From positions 248,001-312,000 of the forward strand of contig NZ_JABBJF010000004.1 of assembly GCF_014218705.1 (NCBI RefSeq): a stretch of 64,000 bases of DNA, read 5' to 3'. This DNA comes from Kluyvera sichuanensis. Its GTDB lineage: Bacteria; Pseudomonadota; Gammaproteobacteria; Enterobacterales; Enterobacteriaceae. Positions 56,087-64,000 of the stretch are shown here, one piece after another. The notes under the pieces were generated by a model, which was not told where the DNA came from, made no database searches, and saw only the letters and a program-made list of their open reading frames with translations. The position numbers and the translations under genes are program-made. The first letter of the stretch is position 1. Every line of letters starts with the position of its first letter.

Positions 56087-59000
56087 TTATTTACTGTTTA
56101 TCAATTGCAATAATGGGATCTCAGCTACATCACTAGGGATATAGGGGTCATCTTCTTTTAAATTAACCCCAATACAATCAACATCATTTAACCCAATTTC
56201 CCAAGCCCACCTAACATCTAACGTACTCATTTCTATCCCTAAACTATCTCTTTGTGGATGCTCAGGAACAATATTTTTTAACATCGCATCACATCCAAGA
56301 TAGAATTTTCCACAGGCCTGATACGCAGCAAGAAATCTTTCTAAATTGACATTGCTATCAGGAGTCATCGTATTAATTCTACTGATCATTGTCATTCTTT
56401 TAGTTAATGGCGTTGTCATCATATTTTCAGATATCAGTACTCTATAATGAGTTGGGTTTTTAACTGAAATACCCTTGACAATACAAACCCGTAATCTGGC
56501 TTTACTATCTACCAAGCCTACTGATGATATAAGATCTTTAAAAATATCCTCACCTATATCGGGGTGTTTAAATAATAGATATAACCCTGGATAACACGAT
56601 TTTAATTGAGCGAAGCCTACTCCTTGCCAGCGTGTTCTATCCCATAGACGAGGTTTGATTAGGCTTTGTATTGAATAATCTTTATGCGTAATATTTTCGG
56701 AATTAAGTTCCTCTTCAGGTATTCTTCCTTTACCAGGTGTTGGAACATTTATATCCTCGACCTCCAACACTTTCGGAAATTCACTATCCCAGGATTTATC
56801 TCTTAAAAGAGAGTAAGTTTTCTTTTCAGCACTGGTGGAATAAATATTCTTAATTTGTTGATCAATATCATTTCCAAGAACATTTTCAATCGCTTTGATA
56901 CAGGCACCGAAACTAATTGCCCTGTCAAATGCAGCATCTTCGAATATCATTCTTTCAATGTATTCTGTATTTTTTATAAAAAATAACTCAGGTAGAAGAT
57001 CAAATACTATTTTCTTGAATTCATTAGTGATTTTTTGTTGAGCATCGATTCTAAATGCACTTGTCTCAAAACCATTGCAATTTATAGTAAGGTTTAGTTT
57101 TCCATTATTGCTGTTTATTTCATGTGATAAGGATAATTCATCTTCATCATCTGCTATTACTTCAATAATTAAGAATGCTTCTTTCAGATGGATGTTATCA
57201 ATCGTACAAGTTGCAAAAGCACTCTCTAAAAGTGCTAAGATACTAGTTGAAAACTCTATAAATGGTGACCGATTCGGAAAGTTAATTTCTATGGTGCATC
57301 CAAAAATAAAAGATGTATATATTCCTCGTTTATCATAGTTATCTTTTATGCCTTTACTATTGAATCCAGCATCAAAGTCACGTATTTTTTGCAAAAAATC
57401 ATTATGATCTTTATCGGCAGTAACTTCGTACTCACGTTCAAAATCTTCAATATAACCTAAAGCATATTTAAGACATCCCGATGATACAAAAAGACCTAAT
57501 CTATCGAGTTCATCGGGAATATTACTCTGTCGATTTATTCCATTTAGGTCAGTGTTCAAAATGAGTTGACTTATGTAAAAATCAACTTGCTGATTTTCTT
57601 TATCGCCGAACGGGCTATCACTGATATTTTGGTTAATTATTAAAAACAGTTCATACCATAAAAGAGCATGTGCTAATTTCCCTAGTTTTATTTCTGCTAG
57701 GCATAAACTATAATAAATATCAGCCTGCTTTAATGATATCTCATCATACTTCCAGTAGTTATCTGTAATCAAAGAAGCGGATAGAAGCAAGCATGAACGT
57801 GAACTCCATAGCAACCCAATGGATTCGTAAGCATAAGCAATAGCTTTTAATGCTAATATAAATTTATCTCGTGATTCCTCTTTATAAAGTGGAATAAAAG
57901 ATTTTCCTAAATACTTGATTGCCTGATAAGGGTGACCATTTTGAATCCTCTTTATACCTCTTCGTAGATTTAATAATGCTCCTTTAACTTCACCGCCTCT
58001 AACAGCAGATTGCTCAGTCATATAGTCTAATAAATTTTCATATGCATCTACCTCGAAAAAAATGTCATCTAGTTCGTTCAAAAGTTGGAAGTTTTTTTCA
58101 AAGGGATAGCCTATTAAATTCCCACTATTTTTAAAAATCTCATGTAACTCTTCAAATACAACCGAAGCATCTTCTACATCTGAAAACGTTGTCAATTTAT
58201 AAATAGCTTTGTGAGTTCTCGCTGTGAGTGCATTACTGGGACGTGATTCATCTTCAGCTATCTCATCTAGTTTAGCGAGCATGTTACGTTCAATATTCTC
58301 AATGTCGATTGTAGATGTTGCGTTGTTAAGTCTAATATAACTTTTATGAACGGTTACTAAATTTAAAACTTTCTCCCATTTTGAGGAATTAGTTGATGAT
58401 GCAATACTTTCATATGCAAATTGAAGATTTTCTTCGAAGAGATTAAAATCTTCCATCCAAAAATGAGACTTCCAGGCATATTGATAATACGCATCCAGCA
58501 ATTGTTGATTAGTCCCGAATTTCTTTGAGATTTTTATAGCTCTTTCAAATAGACCTTGTGTTTCAATTAGTGGTTTCTCAAGTTCAGCGCTTAACTCTGC
58601 AATTTCTAAAAACATATCCACCTGTTCATATGAAATTTCAGCAGGGTTTATTTTATCTCTAATATACTCGATTAATTCTTCATATTTTTTATGCTTTTTA
58701 TAATCATTTTCTCCAAAAACAACTTCTCTTTTATATTGCGTTGGAACTGACAATGAATCAATGACCAATTGCTCAAAATTATTTTTGTAAATTTGATCTA
58801 ATAGCCAATTAATATCTAATATACGAACATCTATTCCAGTTTTTGTTTTTAATGTATCCTCAACCTCTGAACGAATATTGGACTTTGCAGATTGATTCGT
58901 TACGCAAAATACTTTAGTATACCCACGATCTGTTTCTTTTATCTTAAGTACATCTTCATGGCATTTTTTCTTCCAGTCTTTACGTGTACTTACCGCAAAG

Positions 59001-59338
59001 GCCCAACGTTCTTTATTTGATGCTTCATTAACACCTTCGAACCAAAGAAGTTTATTCTGTTCCGAAACAGGGAATGTTTGTGTGTCAGTTTTACCATCCC
59101 CCCCTGCTACAGGACCAGTTTGTTCAAGGAGATTAGGGCAAATTATTTTTTCACATATTTTTTTTGCAAAATCTTCGAATTGTAGTTCTTGATTTCTTGT
59201 ATTTAGCGTAGAGAGGAAGTGTTCCAGTACAACTCTATCTAAAGTACCAGTCTCTCTGATTGTTGAATCAGAAAATTTTTCAGGGCGACGGCGCCTTAGA
59301 AATTCTTTAGATGAAAATTTGGTTTCCTGTACATTCAT
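56087..59338 (-). CDS. Large protein with nuclease-like N-terminus and TPR-like body (candidate defence gene)
   Basis: This 1083-residue protein is not a family I can name. Residues ~50-150 look like a PD-(D/E)xK nuclease core: E55 in FEDFAKKI, acidic GGDGKTDTQT (78-87), then a strand with lysines AFAVSTRKDWKKK (113-125) and the VFCVTNQ strand. Residues ~230-640 are helical with TPR-like repeats (LLDAYYQYAW, YHPYQAIKYL-like GHPYQAIKYLGKSFIPLY). Residues ~690-1083 are mixed and unassigned. Base composition is distinctly AT-rich compared with its neighbours, a sign of recent transfer. It is a single gene beside an integrase and near Zorya, the usual setting of one-gene anti-phage systems. It starts at ATG 59338 with GAGGAG ten bases upstream. 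Confidence 0.7.
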   Translation of the reverse strand: MNVQETKFSSKEFLRRRRPEKFSDSTIRETGTLDRVVLEHFLSTLNTRNQELQFEDFAKKICEKIICPNLLEQTGPVAGGDGKTDTQTFPVSEQNKLLWFEGVNEASNKERWAFAVSTRKDWKKKCHEDVLKIKETDRGYTKVFCVTNQSAKSNIRSEVEDTLKTKTGIDVRILDINWLLDQIYKNNFEQLVIDSLSVPTQYKREVVFGENDYKKHKKYEELIEYIRDKINPAEISYEQVDMFLEIAELSAELEKPLIETQGLFERAIKISKKFGTNQQLLDAYYQYAWKSHFWMEDFNLFEENLQFAYESIASSTNSSKWEKVLNLVTVHKSYIRLNNATSTIDIENIERNMLAKLDEIAEDESRPSNALTARTHKAIYKLTTFSDVEDASVVFEELHEIFKNSGNLIGYPFEKNFQLLNELDDIFFEVDAYENLLDYMTEQSAVRGGEVKGALLNLRRGIKRIQNGHPYQAIKYLGKSFIPLYKEESRDKFILALKAIAYAYESIGLLWSSRSCLLLSASLITDNYWKYDEISLKQADIYYSLCLAEIKLGKLAHALLWYELFLIINQNISDSPFGDKENQQVDFYISQLILNTDLNGINRQSNIPDELDRLGLFVSSGCLKYALGYIEDFEREYEVTADKDHNDFLQKIRDFDAGFNSKGIKDNYDKRGIYTSFIFGCTIEINFPNRSPFIEFSTSILALLESAFATCTIDNIHLKEAFLIIEVIADDEDELSLSHEINSNNGKLNLTINCNGFETSAFRIDAQQKITNEFKKIVFDLLPELFFIKNTEYIERMIFEDAAFDRAISFGACIKAIENVLGNDIDQQIKNIYSTSAEKKTYSLLRDKSWDSEFPKVLEVEDINVPTPGKGRIPEEELNSENITHKDYSIQSLIKPRLWDRTRWQGVGFAQLKSCYPGLYLLFKHPDIGEDIFKDLISSVGLVDSKARLRVCIVKGISVKNPTHYRVLISENMMTTPLTKRMTMISRINTMTPDSNVNLERFLAAYQACGKFYLGCDAMLKNIVPEHPQRDSLGIEMSTLDVRWAWEIGLNDVDCIGVNLKEDDPYIPSDVAEIPLLQLINSK

Positions 59339-59393
59339 GATTTTGACGCTCCTCTTGCTATCGACAATAAACCTTTGTATGCATCAACTAGAT

Positions 59394-59732
59394 TTATTGT
59401 TCATACTGCCTTTTTTGAAGAAAAAATTGCGGACGTTTATTTCTAGACAAACTATCTATGTAATCACTATACCACTGCATCATCTGTTGTCTCCCTTCCA
59501 AATACTGTGCATGATTGTAAGCCCCGTGAATAGCGTTCTTATCCACATGTGCAAGCTGTGTTTCGATCCATGCAGAGTTGAATCCTTCTTCGTGCAGAAT
59601 GATACTCATTGTGAGACGAAAACCATGCCCCGTCAGCCTTCCTTTTTATCCTAATAACTCAATTACCTGATTAATCCTTTCCTTTGAGATCGGCTTAGTA
59701 CGATAATTACGTCCAATGAATACGATCGGATA
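59394..59732 (-). pseudogene. Integrase C-terminal remnant (P4 family)
   Basis: The minus strand reads YPIVFIGRNYRTKPIS..., then one in-frame stop after IELLG, then KGRLTGHGFRLTMS, ILHEEGFNSAWIETQLAHVD and AYNHAQYLEGRQQMMQWYSD. It parallels the C-terminal third of the intact integrase at 59911-61107. The H of the usual HxxRH is replaced (GFRLT), there is a stop codon, and the N-terminal two-thirds are gone. It marks an older integration. Confidence 0.88.
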
Positions 59733-59836
59733 GATGCACCTAATCTTATAACATCGTGTTTTCTATGTCCGTTCCTGGCACTAAGCAAACAGTCAGACGC
59801 AAATGTAAATCAGTACAAAAAATTACGGGGGTTGAA

Positions 59837-59856
59837 CTCCTCCAAAAACGGAGGAG
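59837..59856 (-). terminator. Hairpin downstream of the integrase gene
   Basis: CTCCTCC (59837-59843) and GGAGGAG (59850-59856) are perfect 7-bp arms, 55 bases after the integrase stop on the minus strand, followed by TTCAACC. Possible terminator. Confidence 0.4.
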
Positions 59857-59910
59857 CTAAGCTTTAGATTTCACGCTACCTACTAATAAAGGACCAATTT
59901 AAGGTTCGTA

Positions 59911-61107
59911 TCATAAGGCCATGATTATTTTATATTTCCCAATGTTATCAATATAATCCGCATACCACTGCATCATCTCCCTACGTCCTTCCAGATACAA
60001 CGCATGGTTGTACGTCCCTCGAATCGCGTTCTTATCGACATGCGCAAGCTGGGTTTCAATCCACGCTGTATTGAACCCTTCCTCATGCAAAATCGTACTC
60101 ATCGTGTGGCGGAAACCATGCCCCGTTACCTTCCCCGTGTATCCAATCCGCTTAAACACCTGATTAATACTCGCTTCGCTCATTGTTTTGCGGGGATCAT
60201 TCCTTCCAGGAAACACCAGTGGATATTGCCCTGACATCACTTTGAGCTGCTGTACGATTTCCAGAGCTTGGGTAGAGAGGGGCACAAGGTGAGGCCGTTT
60301 CATCTTCATTCGGTCGGCAGGAATTTCCCACACCGCTTTCTCAAGATCAAATTCACTCCAGAAAGCACCTCGAAGCTCGCCGGTGCGAACTCCCGTAAGT
60401 ATCAGCAAACGTGCGGCAAGAACAACCAGCGGGCTGCCTGTATAACCAGAGAGAGCTTTAAAGAAGTCTGGTAACTCCTCAACAGTCAGGAAGGGATAAT
60501 GCTTTGATTCATGCCCTGACATCGCGCTGGTTAGATCTGCTGCAGGGTTGTATTCCGCACGTCCAGTAACGATGGCGTAACGAAAAACTTCGCTGCAGCG
60601 CTGGCGAACCTTCTTGGCCTTCTCTGTCGCGCCACGGCTTTCCATTCGACGCAGCACATTAAGCAGAACCAGCGGTTTGATTTCATTCACCGGCTGCTGG
60701 CCAATATAGGGGAAAATATCTTTATTGAAAGCTTCGATAATGTCCGAGGCATAGCCTTCTGACCACCGGCTCACCTTCGTACCGTGCCACTCAAGCGCCA
60801 CAGACTGGAACGTATTATTGAGCTGCACATCTCGAACCAGCTTTTCTTCTTTCTTCGCAAACGATGGATCGATACCTTCGGCCAGTTTTTTCTTGGCTTC
60901 ATCACGTAGTACCCTCGCTTGTGCGAGAGACACTGCAGGATAAACACCAAAAGCCATACGCTTCTCTTTTCCATTGAAGCGATATTTCATTCGCCAGTAT
61001 CGAGAACCAGAGGGAACGACTTCAAGATACAAACCAGCACCATCTGCCAGCTTGTAGGCTTTCTCTCTGGGTTTAGCAGCGTCTACCTGTCGGGCATTAA
61101 GCTTCAT
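59911..61107 (-). CDS. int: P4-type tyrosine integrase
   Basis: The protein has 398 residues from the ATG at 61107 (MKLNARQVDAAKPREKAYKL). It has an N-terminal DUF4102 arm-binding domain and a SAM-like core-binding domain. The catalytic domain has Arg in TGVRTGELRG, HxxR in HGFRHTMS, His in LAHVDKN, and the nucleophile Tyr in TYNHALYL. All catalytic residues are present. It integrates and excises its element at a tRNA 3' end. A thrW-like attachment sequence lies ~165 bases upstream, and the right copy of the 53-bp repeat lies between. It reads leftward, away from the attachment site. Confidence 0.95.
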   Translation of the reverse strand: MKLNARQVDAAKPREKAYKLADGAGLYLEVVPSGSRYWRMKYRFNGKEKRMAFGVYPAVSLAQARVLRDEAKKKLAEGIDPSFAKKEEKLVRDVQLNNTFQSVALEWHGTKVSRWSEGYASDIIEAFNKDIFPYIGQQPVNEIKPLVLLNVLRRMESRGATEKAKKVRQRCSEVFRYAIVTGRAEYNPAADLTSAMSGHESKHYPFLTVEELPDFFKALSGYTGSPLVVLAARLLILTGVRTGELRGAFWSEFDLEKAVWEIPADRMKMKRPHLVPLSTQALEIVQQLKVMSGQYPLVFPGRNDPRKTMSEASINQVFKRIGYTGKVTGHGFRHTMSTILHEEGFNTAWIETQLAHVDKNAIRGTYNHALYLEGRREMMQWYADYIDNIGKYKIIMAL

Positions 61108-61199
61108 TGGGGGCATCTCTCTGGACCGAACACAGAATGCCCCCACTTATGCCCGCAACTGTGACTTGATTCTGGTTGAGTACAGTTGATAACAGGAGA

Positions 61200-61252
61200 T
61201 AAAATACGGGCTAGGAACCGCAGTATACGGGCTTTTAGTTGAGTTCGGTAGA
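61200..61252 (+). repeat. 53-bp imperfect direct repeat, right copy
   Basis: This is the partner of 52082-52134 (45 of 53 identical). This copy contains ATACGGGCT twice, 21 bases apart (61204 and 61225), as in arm-type or excisionase-type binding sites near integrase genes. It lies between the int start and the tRNA-derived attachment sequence. Confidence 0.8.
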
Positions 61253-61270
61253 CCTGGGAGGAGTTTGAAA

Positions 61271-61316
61271 TGGTGCCGATAATAGGAGTCGAACCTACGA
61301 CCTTCGCATTACGAAT
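61271..61316 (-). other. Attachment site: 3' end of tRNA-Thr(CGU), thrW-type
   Basis: The minus-strand sequence begins ATTCGTAATGCGAAGG, passes the T-loop GGTTCGACTCC and ends ATCGGCACCA. These 46 bases equal the 3' part of E. coli thrW as I remember it, including the CGT anticodon and CCA end. The tRNA 5' half is absent at 61317 onward. This is therefore an integration remnant, not a functional tRNA. thrW is the integration site of P22-like phages and several islands. The junction separates the integrase element (left) from a prophage end (right). Confidence 0.85.
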
Positions 61317-61317
61317 C

Positions 61318-61732
61318 AGAAGCACCTACTTTAACTATCTGTTTTTACAAGCATTAGCCGCATTCACAATGGTTATGTTGATGGCACAAAAAGAATGTTG
61401 ATGTAAGGTGTTGCCATGTGCGTGTCACATCCATGGCACAACAGAGCATTAGCGCAAGACTCATCACCACCTTCACCGGTTTTGAGTTGTTTTGCGCCAA
61501 TTTTTTCCTGCCCACGCCAGTCACCCTCCTACATCATTCGATAACAGAAAAACACAACGCTAGTCACAAAAAAAATCAACAACAAAAGGTTTTCACGCAT
61601 TGTTATGACAATATTTTTCTATCCACGAAGAAAGCATGTCAATTTAATAATCTAGCATTGATAATACAAAAGTATTTCATTAGAATGTTCACCAAAAAAA
61701 TAAGACAATTATAAATATATTATGAGGAATGT
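61318..61732. other. Gene-free phage-end region
   Basis: These 415 bases lie between the attachment site and the acyltransferase gene. A plus-strand frame at 61418-61714 has no ribosome site or recognisable sequence and is not called. The last ~150 bases are strongly AT-rich and probably hold the acyltransferase promoter. Integrase arm-binding sites are also expected here but none is clear. Confidence 0.5.
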
Positions 61733-62881
61733 ATGATTGAAAGAAATCCAGCGCAAAACAGATTTGAGGTTTTAGATAGCTTCAGGGGGATCTGTGCCAT
61801 TTGTGTCGTTTTCTTCCATATGACTATTATCAATGGATTATCCACGCTACCATTTTTTAGAGGGAGCAATGTATTTGTAGAATTCTTTTTTGTATTAAGT
61901 GGCTTCGTTTTGACCCACGGATTCGCATACAAGCAACACCTTAGTTTTAAAAAATATATAACGGCAAGGTTTTTCAGGATTTACCCTCTTCATGTATTCA
62001 CACTAGCAGTAATGATCATTCTAGAGTTTGGTAAACTAGTAGCGGAGAAGCATGGTGTAAGCTTTCAGATACATTCATTCACAATAACAAAGGATGTTAG
62101 TGAAATATTGCCTAATCTCTTTCTTGTTCAGGCATGGACACACTTAACTCAAAACGAAAGTTTCAATGGCCCTGCATGGAGCATTAGCATTGAGTTTTAT
62201 ACATATATCCTTTTCTTCTTTACTCTGATGTTAAGCTGGAGGCTAAGAGTTGCTTCATGGGTCGCCATATCAGCAACTGCATTTTTATTTATCGCTTATA
62301 ATTACTACTACTTTACTCCTAATGTGGTGAGGGGGCTTTCCTGCTTTTTCCTTGGCTCTTTAACCTATGTTTTGATAAGGCGCATACACAACCGCATTGA
62401 TAATGATAGGCTAACTTGCATTTTTATTTCACTTGAGATTGTAATCCCTGTGATTATATACTCACTAATAACTTCTGATCTGCAGCATAAAAACATAATG
62501 CTAAGCTTTGTATTTGCAATCTGCATATCTATATTTTCTTTTCAAAAAGGTCCTATATCAAAGCTGTTGACAGCAACACCTTTAGTTTGGGCTGGAAAAT
62601 TATCATATTCTATATATATGACTCATGCCGCAGTTCTTTTGGTCATCACATCAATATTTATAGTTACGCAGAAGTTTACTGGGATCGAACTGACAAAGAT
62701 AATCGACAATTCTAGAGTTATCGACGCGGGCGGCCCATACATGAACACCGCCCTGTCCATTGCTACACTGGCAATTGTTATACTCACATCTATTGTGACT
62801 TATAATTTAATTGAGAAGCCTTTTATTCAAATAGGTAAAGATATACTAATGAAACAAGCTAAAAGTTCAATTCAAAGCTAA
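61733..62881 (+). CDS. Acyltransferase-3 family O-acetyltransferase, phage-borne
   Basis: This 382-residue inner-membrane protein has about ten hydrophobic segments. Near the N-terminus it has LDSFRGICAICVVFFHM, carrying the conserved R and H of the OafA/acyltransferase-3 family, followed by VEFFFVLSGFVLTHG and ARFFRIYPLHVF. Such enzymes transfer acetyl groups to O-antigen or other surface sugars. The position at the prophage end beside the tail fibre and attachment site is typical of serotype-converting (lysogenic conversion) genes, which can block reinfection. It is AT-rich compared with the chromosome. GAGGAATGT precedes the ATG. Confidence 0.9.
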   Translation: MIERNPAQNRFEVLDSFRGICAICVVFFHMTIINGLSTLPFFRGSNVFVEFFFVLSGFVLTHGFAYKQHLSFKKYITARFFRIYPLHVFTLAVMIILEFGKLVAEKHGVSFQIHSFTITKDVSEILPNLFLVQAWTHLTQNESFNGPAWSISIEFYTYILFFFTLMLSWRLRVASWVAISATAFLFIAYNYYYFTPNVVRGLSCFFLGSLTYVLIRRIHNRIDNDRLTCIFISLEIVIPVIIYSLITSDLQHKNIMLSFVFAICISIFSFQKGPISKLLTATPLVWAGKLSYSIYMTHAAVLLVITSIFIVTQKFTGIELTKIIDNSRVIDAGGPYMNTALSIATLAIVILTSIVTYNLIEKPFIQIGKDILMKQAKSSIQS

Positions 62882-62892
62882 TTATCATCTTT

Positions 62893-62925
62893 GCCGGGTG
62901 GCGTTAATATTATTACCTTCCCGGC
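62893..62925. terminator. Hairpin between convergent acyltransferase and tail genes
   Basis: GCCGGG (62893-62898) and CCCGGC (62920-62925) pair around a 21-base loop just after the acyltransferase stop and next to the end of the opposing gene. Possible shared terminator; no T-run. Confidence 0.35.
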
Positions 62926-62928
62926 TAA

Positions 62929-63144
62929 TTACACATCCCCTGCCTTGCCAAAGCCAGATGGTTCCCCCATTGACTCTTGGTCAACGCTAAAAGAATCACT
63001 GACCTGGGCAGCGTCTACAATCCAGAATGGAACTCCAGAAGGCACATCCTTTTTTCCAATTTCCAGAGTCGTCATTCCAATATTTGATGCCACAGACATT
63101 ACTGCCGTTCCACCTTGAAATTCAAAAACAATTACTTCCTGCAT
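62929..63144 (-). CDS. Small phage tail-associated protein
   Basis: This 71-residue protein ([20 protein letters not shown]) contains KKDVPSGVPFWIVDA, the pattern of small proteins encoded just after tail fibre genes in lambdoid and P2-like phages. Its exact function (fibre chaperone or assembly) is not known. Its ATG overlaps the tail-fibre stop as TAATG, so the two are co-translated. Confidence 0.72.
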   Translation of the reverse strand: MQEVIVFEFQGGTAVMSVASNIGMTTLEIGKKDVPSGVPFWIVDAAQVSDSFSVDQESMGEPSGFGKAGDV

Positions 63145-64000
63145 TATTTACCTCCGAATATAATAATATTAAGTTCAGCACAATCAAGGGCACCTCCCGT
63201 ACTGCGAGAATATATAGTAACATTACTTGTTGTTTTAAGAGGATTGCCATTTACCCCACTACCATCCATTGATATCACTGCTGAGCCCGTCCCTGCGGTA
63301 GCTCCATCGCCAAATGATAATACTGGACAGTAGTTTGTGTTTGCCATTGGGTTAGTAAAGTTTACCAAATACTTGCCAGTGCTTAGTCTGGTAATCGAAC
63401 TAACATTCATCGAGTCTTTTATTGTTACCGGGGAGATCCCATTAAAATTAGCCCATGCAGTGCATGCAGCTGGTGATGATGCCGTAATAGCATTAACTAT
63501 TCTCGGGTCATCGCCAGCAGCCACCGTTCCCGCTGTTGTTCCTACGTTTCTGGTTGCTGAGTTACCGGCGCCAAGCTTTGAGAGAACGCCAGCAGCATCA
63601 GTTTGCGCCAGAATTTCCCTGGCGAAAGCAGTAAGGTCAGTTAGCGCAGCAGTGTCGATGCCGTTGAAGTACGGCAACTTGTTTGCAGCACCAGTTAACA
63701 CTGCCAGAGCTGTCAGTGTGGCATCAAGAGGCTGGAAACTCGCAAGGATGTAAGAGAGCGTACCTGCAGTCATCATGTTTGCGGCGATGTCGTTCGCTGA
63801 CCATACTCGCGCGGCAGTCCCCTCTTGCGCTCGTTCAATCGTCATCACATCGCCAGTTCTGGCTGTGACGTGTACAATTTCTGTTAACTGCCCTGTCGCC
63901 GCGTCGATGAGAGTAAGCTTAAAGAAACTGGTTCCCGCTACCGGGCTAGGGAATAAGCTACCCGCGCCAGTGTTTACCGTAAGCGTCGTGGCGCTAGCAT
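63144..64000 (-). CDS. Phage tail fibre protein (3' part, runs off window)
   Basis: The frame is open from the window edge to the stop at 63144, at least 284 codons. The visible part includes [20 protein letters not shown], then [20 protein letters not shown] and [14 protein letters not shown] [15 protein letters not shown], the conserved N-terminal-to-middle section of many lambdoid/T4-like side tail fibres. A variable, Gly/Ser/Thr-rich C-terminal part follows. The internal ATG at 63848 is not the true start; the start lies beyond base 64000. It determines host-surface binding. The gene is read toward the attachment site, as expected for the late end of a prophage. Confidence 0.88.
   Translation of the reverse strand, partial: ASATTLTVNTGAGSLFPSPVAGTSFFKLTLIDAATGQLTEIVHVTARTGDVMTIERAQEGTAARVWSANDIAANMMTAGTLSYILASFQPLDATLTALAVLTGAANKLPYFNGIDTAALTDLTAFAREILAQTDAAGVLSKLGAGNSATRNVGTTAGTVAAGDDPRIVNAITASSPAACTAWANFNGISPVTIKDSMNVSSITRLSTGKYLVNFTNPMANTNYCPVLSFGDGATAGTGSAVISMDGSGVNGNPLKTTSNVTIYSRSTGGALDCAELNIIIFGGK

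Noticed and set aside
61271..61325. Functional tRNA-Thr gene
   Set aside because: Only the 3' part from the anticodon loop to CCA is present; the 5' half is replaced by unrelated sequence, so it is an attachment-site remnant.
61418..61714. 98-codon plus-strand frame before the acyltransferase
   Set aside because: No ribosome site, no recognisable domain, and it spans AT-rich presumed promoter sequence.

Overview
The window is enterobacterial chromosome, probably from the Enterobacter/Klebsiella/Citrobacter group. The tdc genes, urea amidolyase, REP element and tRNA-Thr attachment sequence all match Enterobacteriaceae; the species cannot be fixed from the window. The left and centre (1-43.8 kb) look like ordinary chromosome or long-established accessory DNA. 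The right third (44-64 kb) is a mosaic of defence and phage-derived DNA.

Layout. (1) 0-6.5 kb, minus strand: allophanate hydrolase, urea carboxylase, a GntR regulator and the start of a UrtA-like urea-binding protein, a complete ATP-dependent urea degradation route with its uptake protein. (2) 6.7-9.2 kb: a short-chain dehydrogenase divergent from a LysR regulator, then a LysE exporter. (3) 9.2-16.9 kb: tdcABCDE, anaerobic threonine/serine breakdown to propionate, behind a CRP site; tdcFG do not follow. (4) 17.0-35.6 kb: three lipoproteins, then a plus-strand gene train: TerD-like membrane protein, srfA, srfB (actin/Hsp70-like ATPase), srfC (dynamin-like GTPase), a single-span membrane protein, a periplasmic vWA protein, a MacB/FtsX-type ABC pair, a periplasmic FGE/SUMF1-fold protein and a small secreted protein. 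From srfB to the ABC permease the genes overlap or abut, and the train ends in a clear terminator. No established pathway explains it; it reads as an envelope-spanning NTP-driven machine. (5) 35.7-43.8 kb: a Nudix hydrolase, a DeoR regulator, a CitA/CitB-type two-component system and a binding-protein/permease/ATPase importer. (6) 44.2-52.0 kb: a complete type I Zorya anti-phage system, zorABCD. (7) 52.1-61.25 kb: a segment flanked by two imperfect 53-bp direct repeats. It holds an orphan HigA-type antitoxin, a divergent unknown gene, a small HTH-like protein, two HNH proteins, an IS3-family remnant, an AT-rich 1083-residue protein with a nuclease-like N-terminus, a broken integrase and an intact P4-type integrase. 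(8) 61.27-64 kb: a tRNA-Thr (thrW) 3'-end attachment sequence, then the end of a prophage with an O-acyltransferase, a small tail-associated gene and a tail fibre running off the window.

The most interesting parts are the srf/TerD/vWA/ABC/FGE locus as a possible undescribed system, and the 1083-residue nuclease-like gene beside Zorya as a possible undescribed defence gene.
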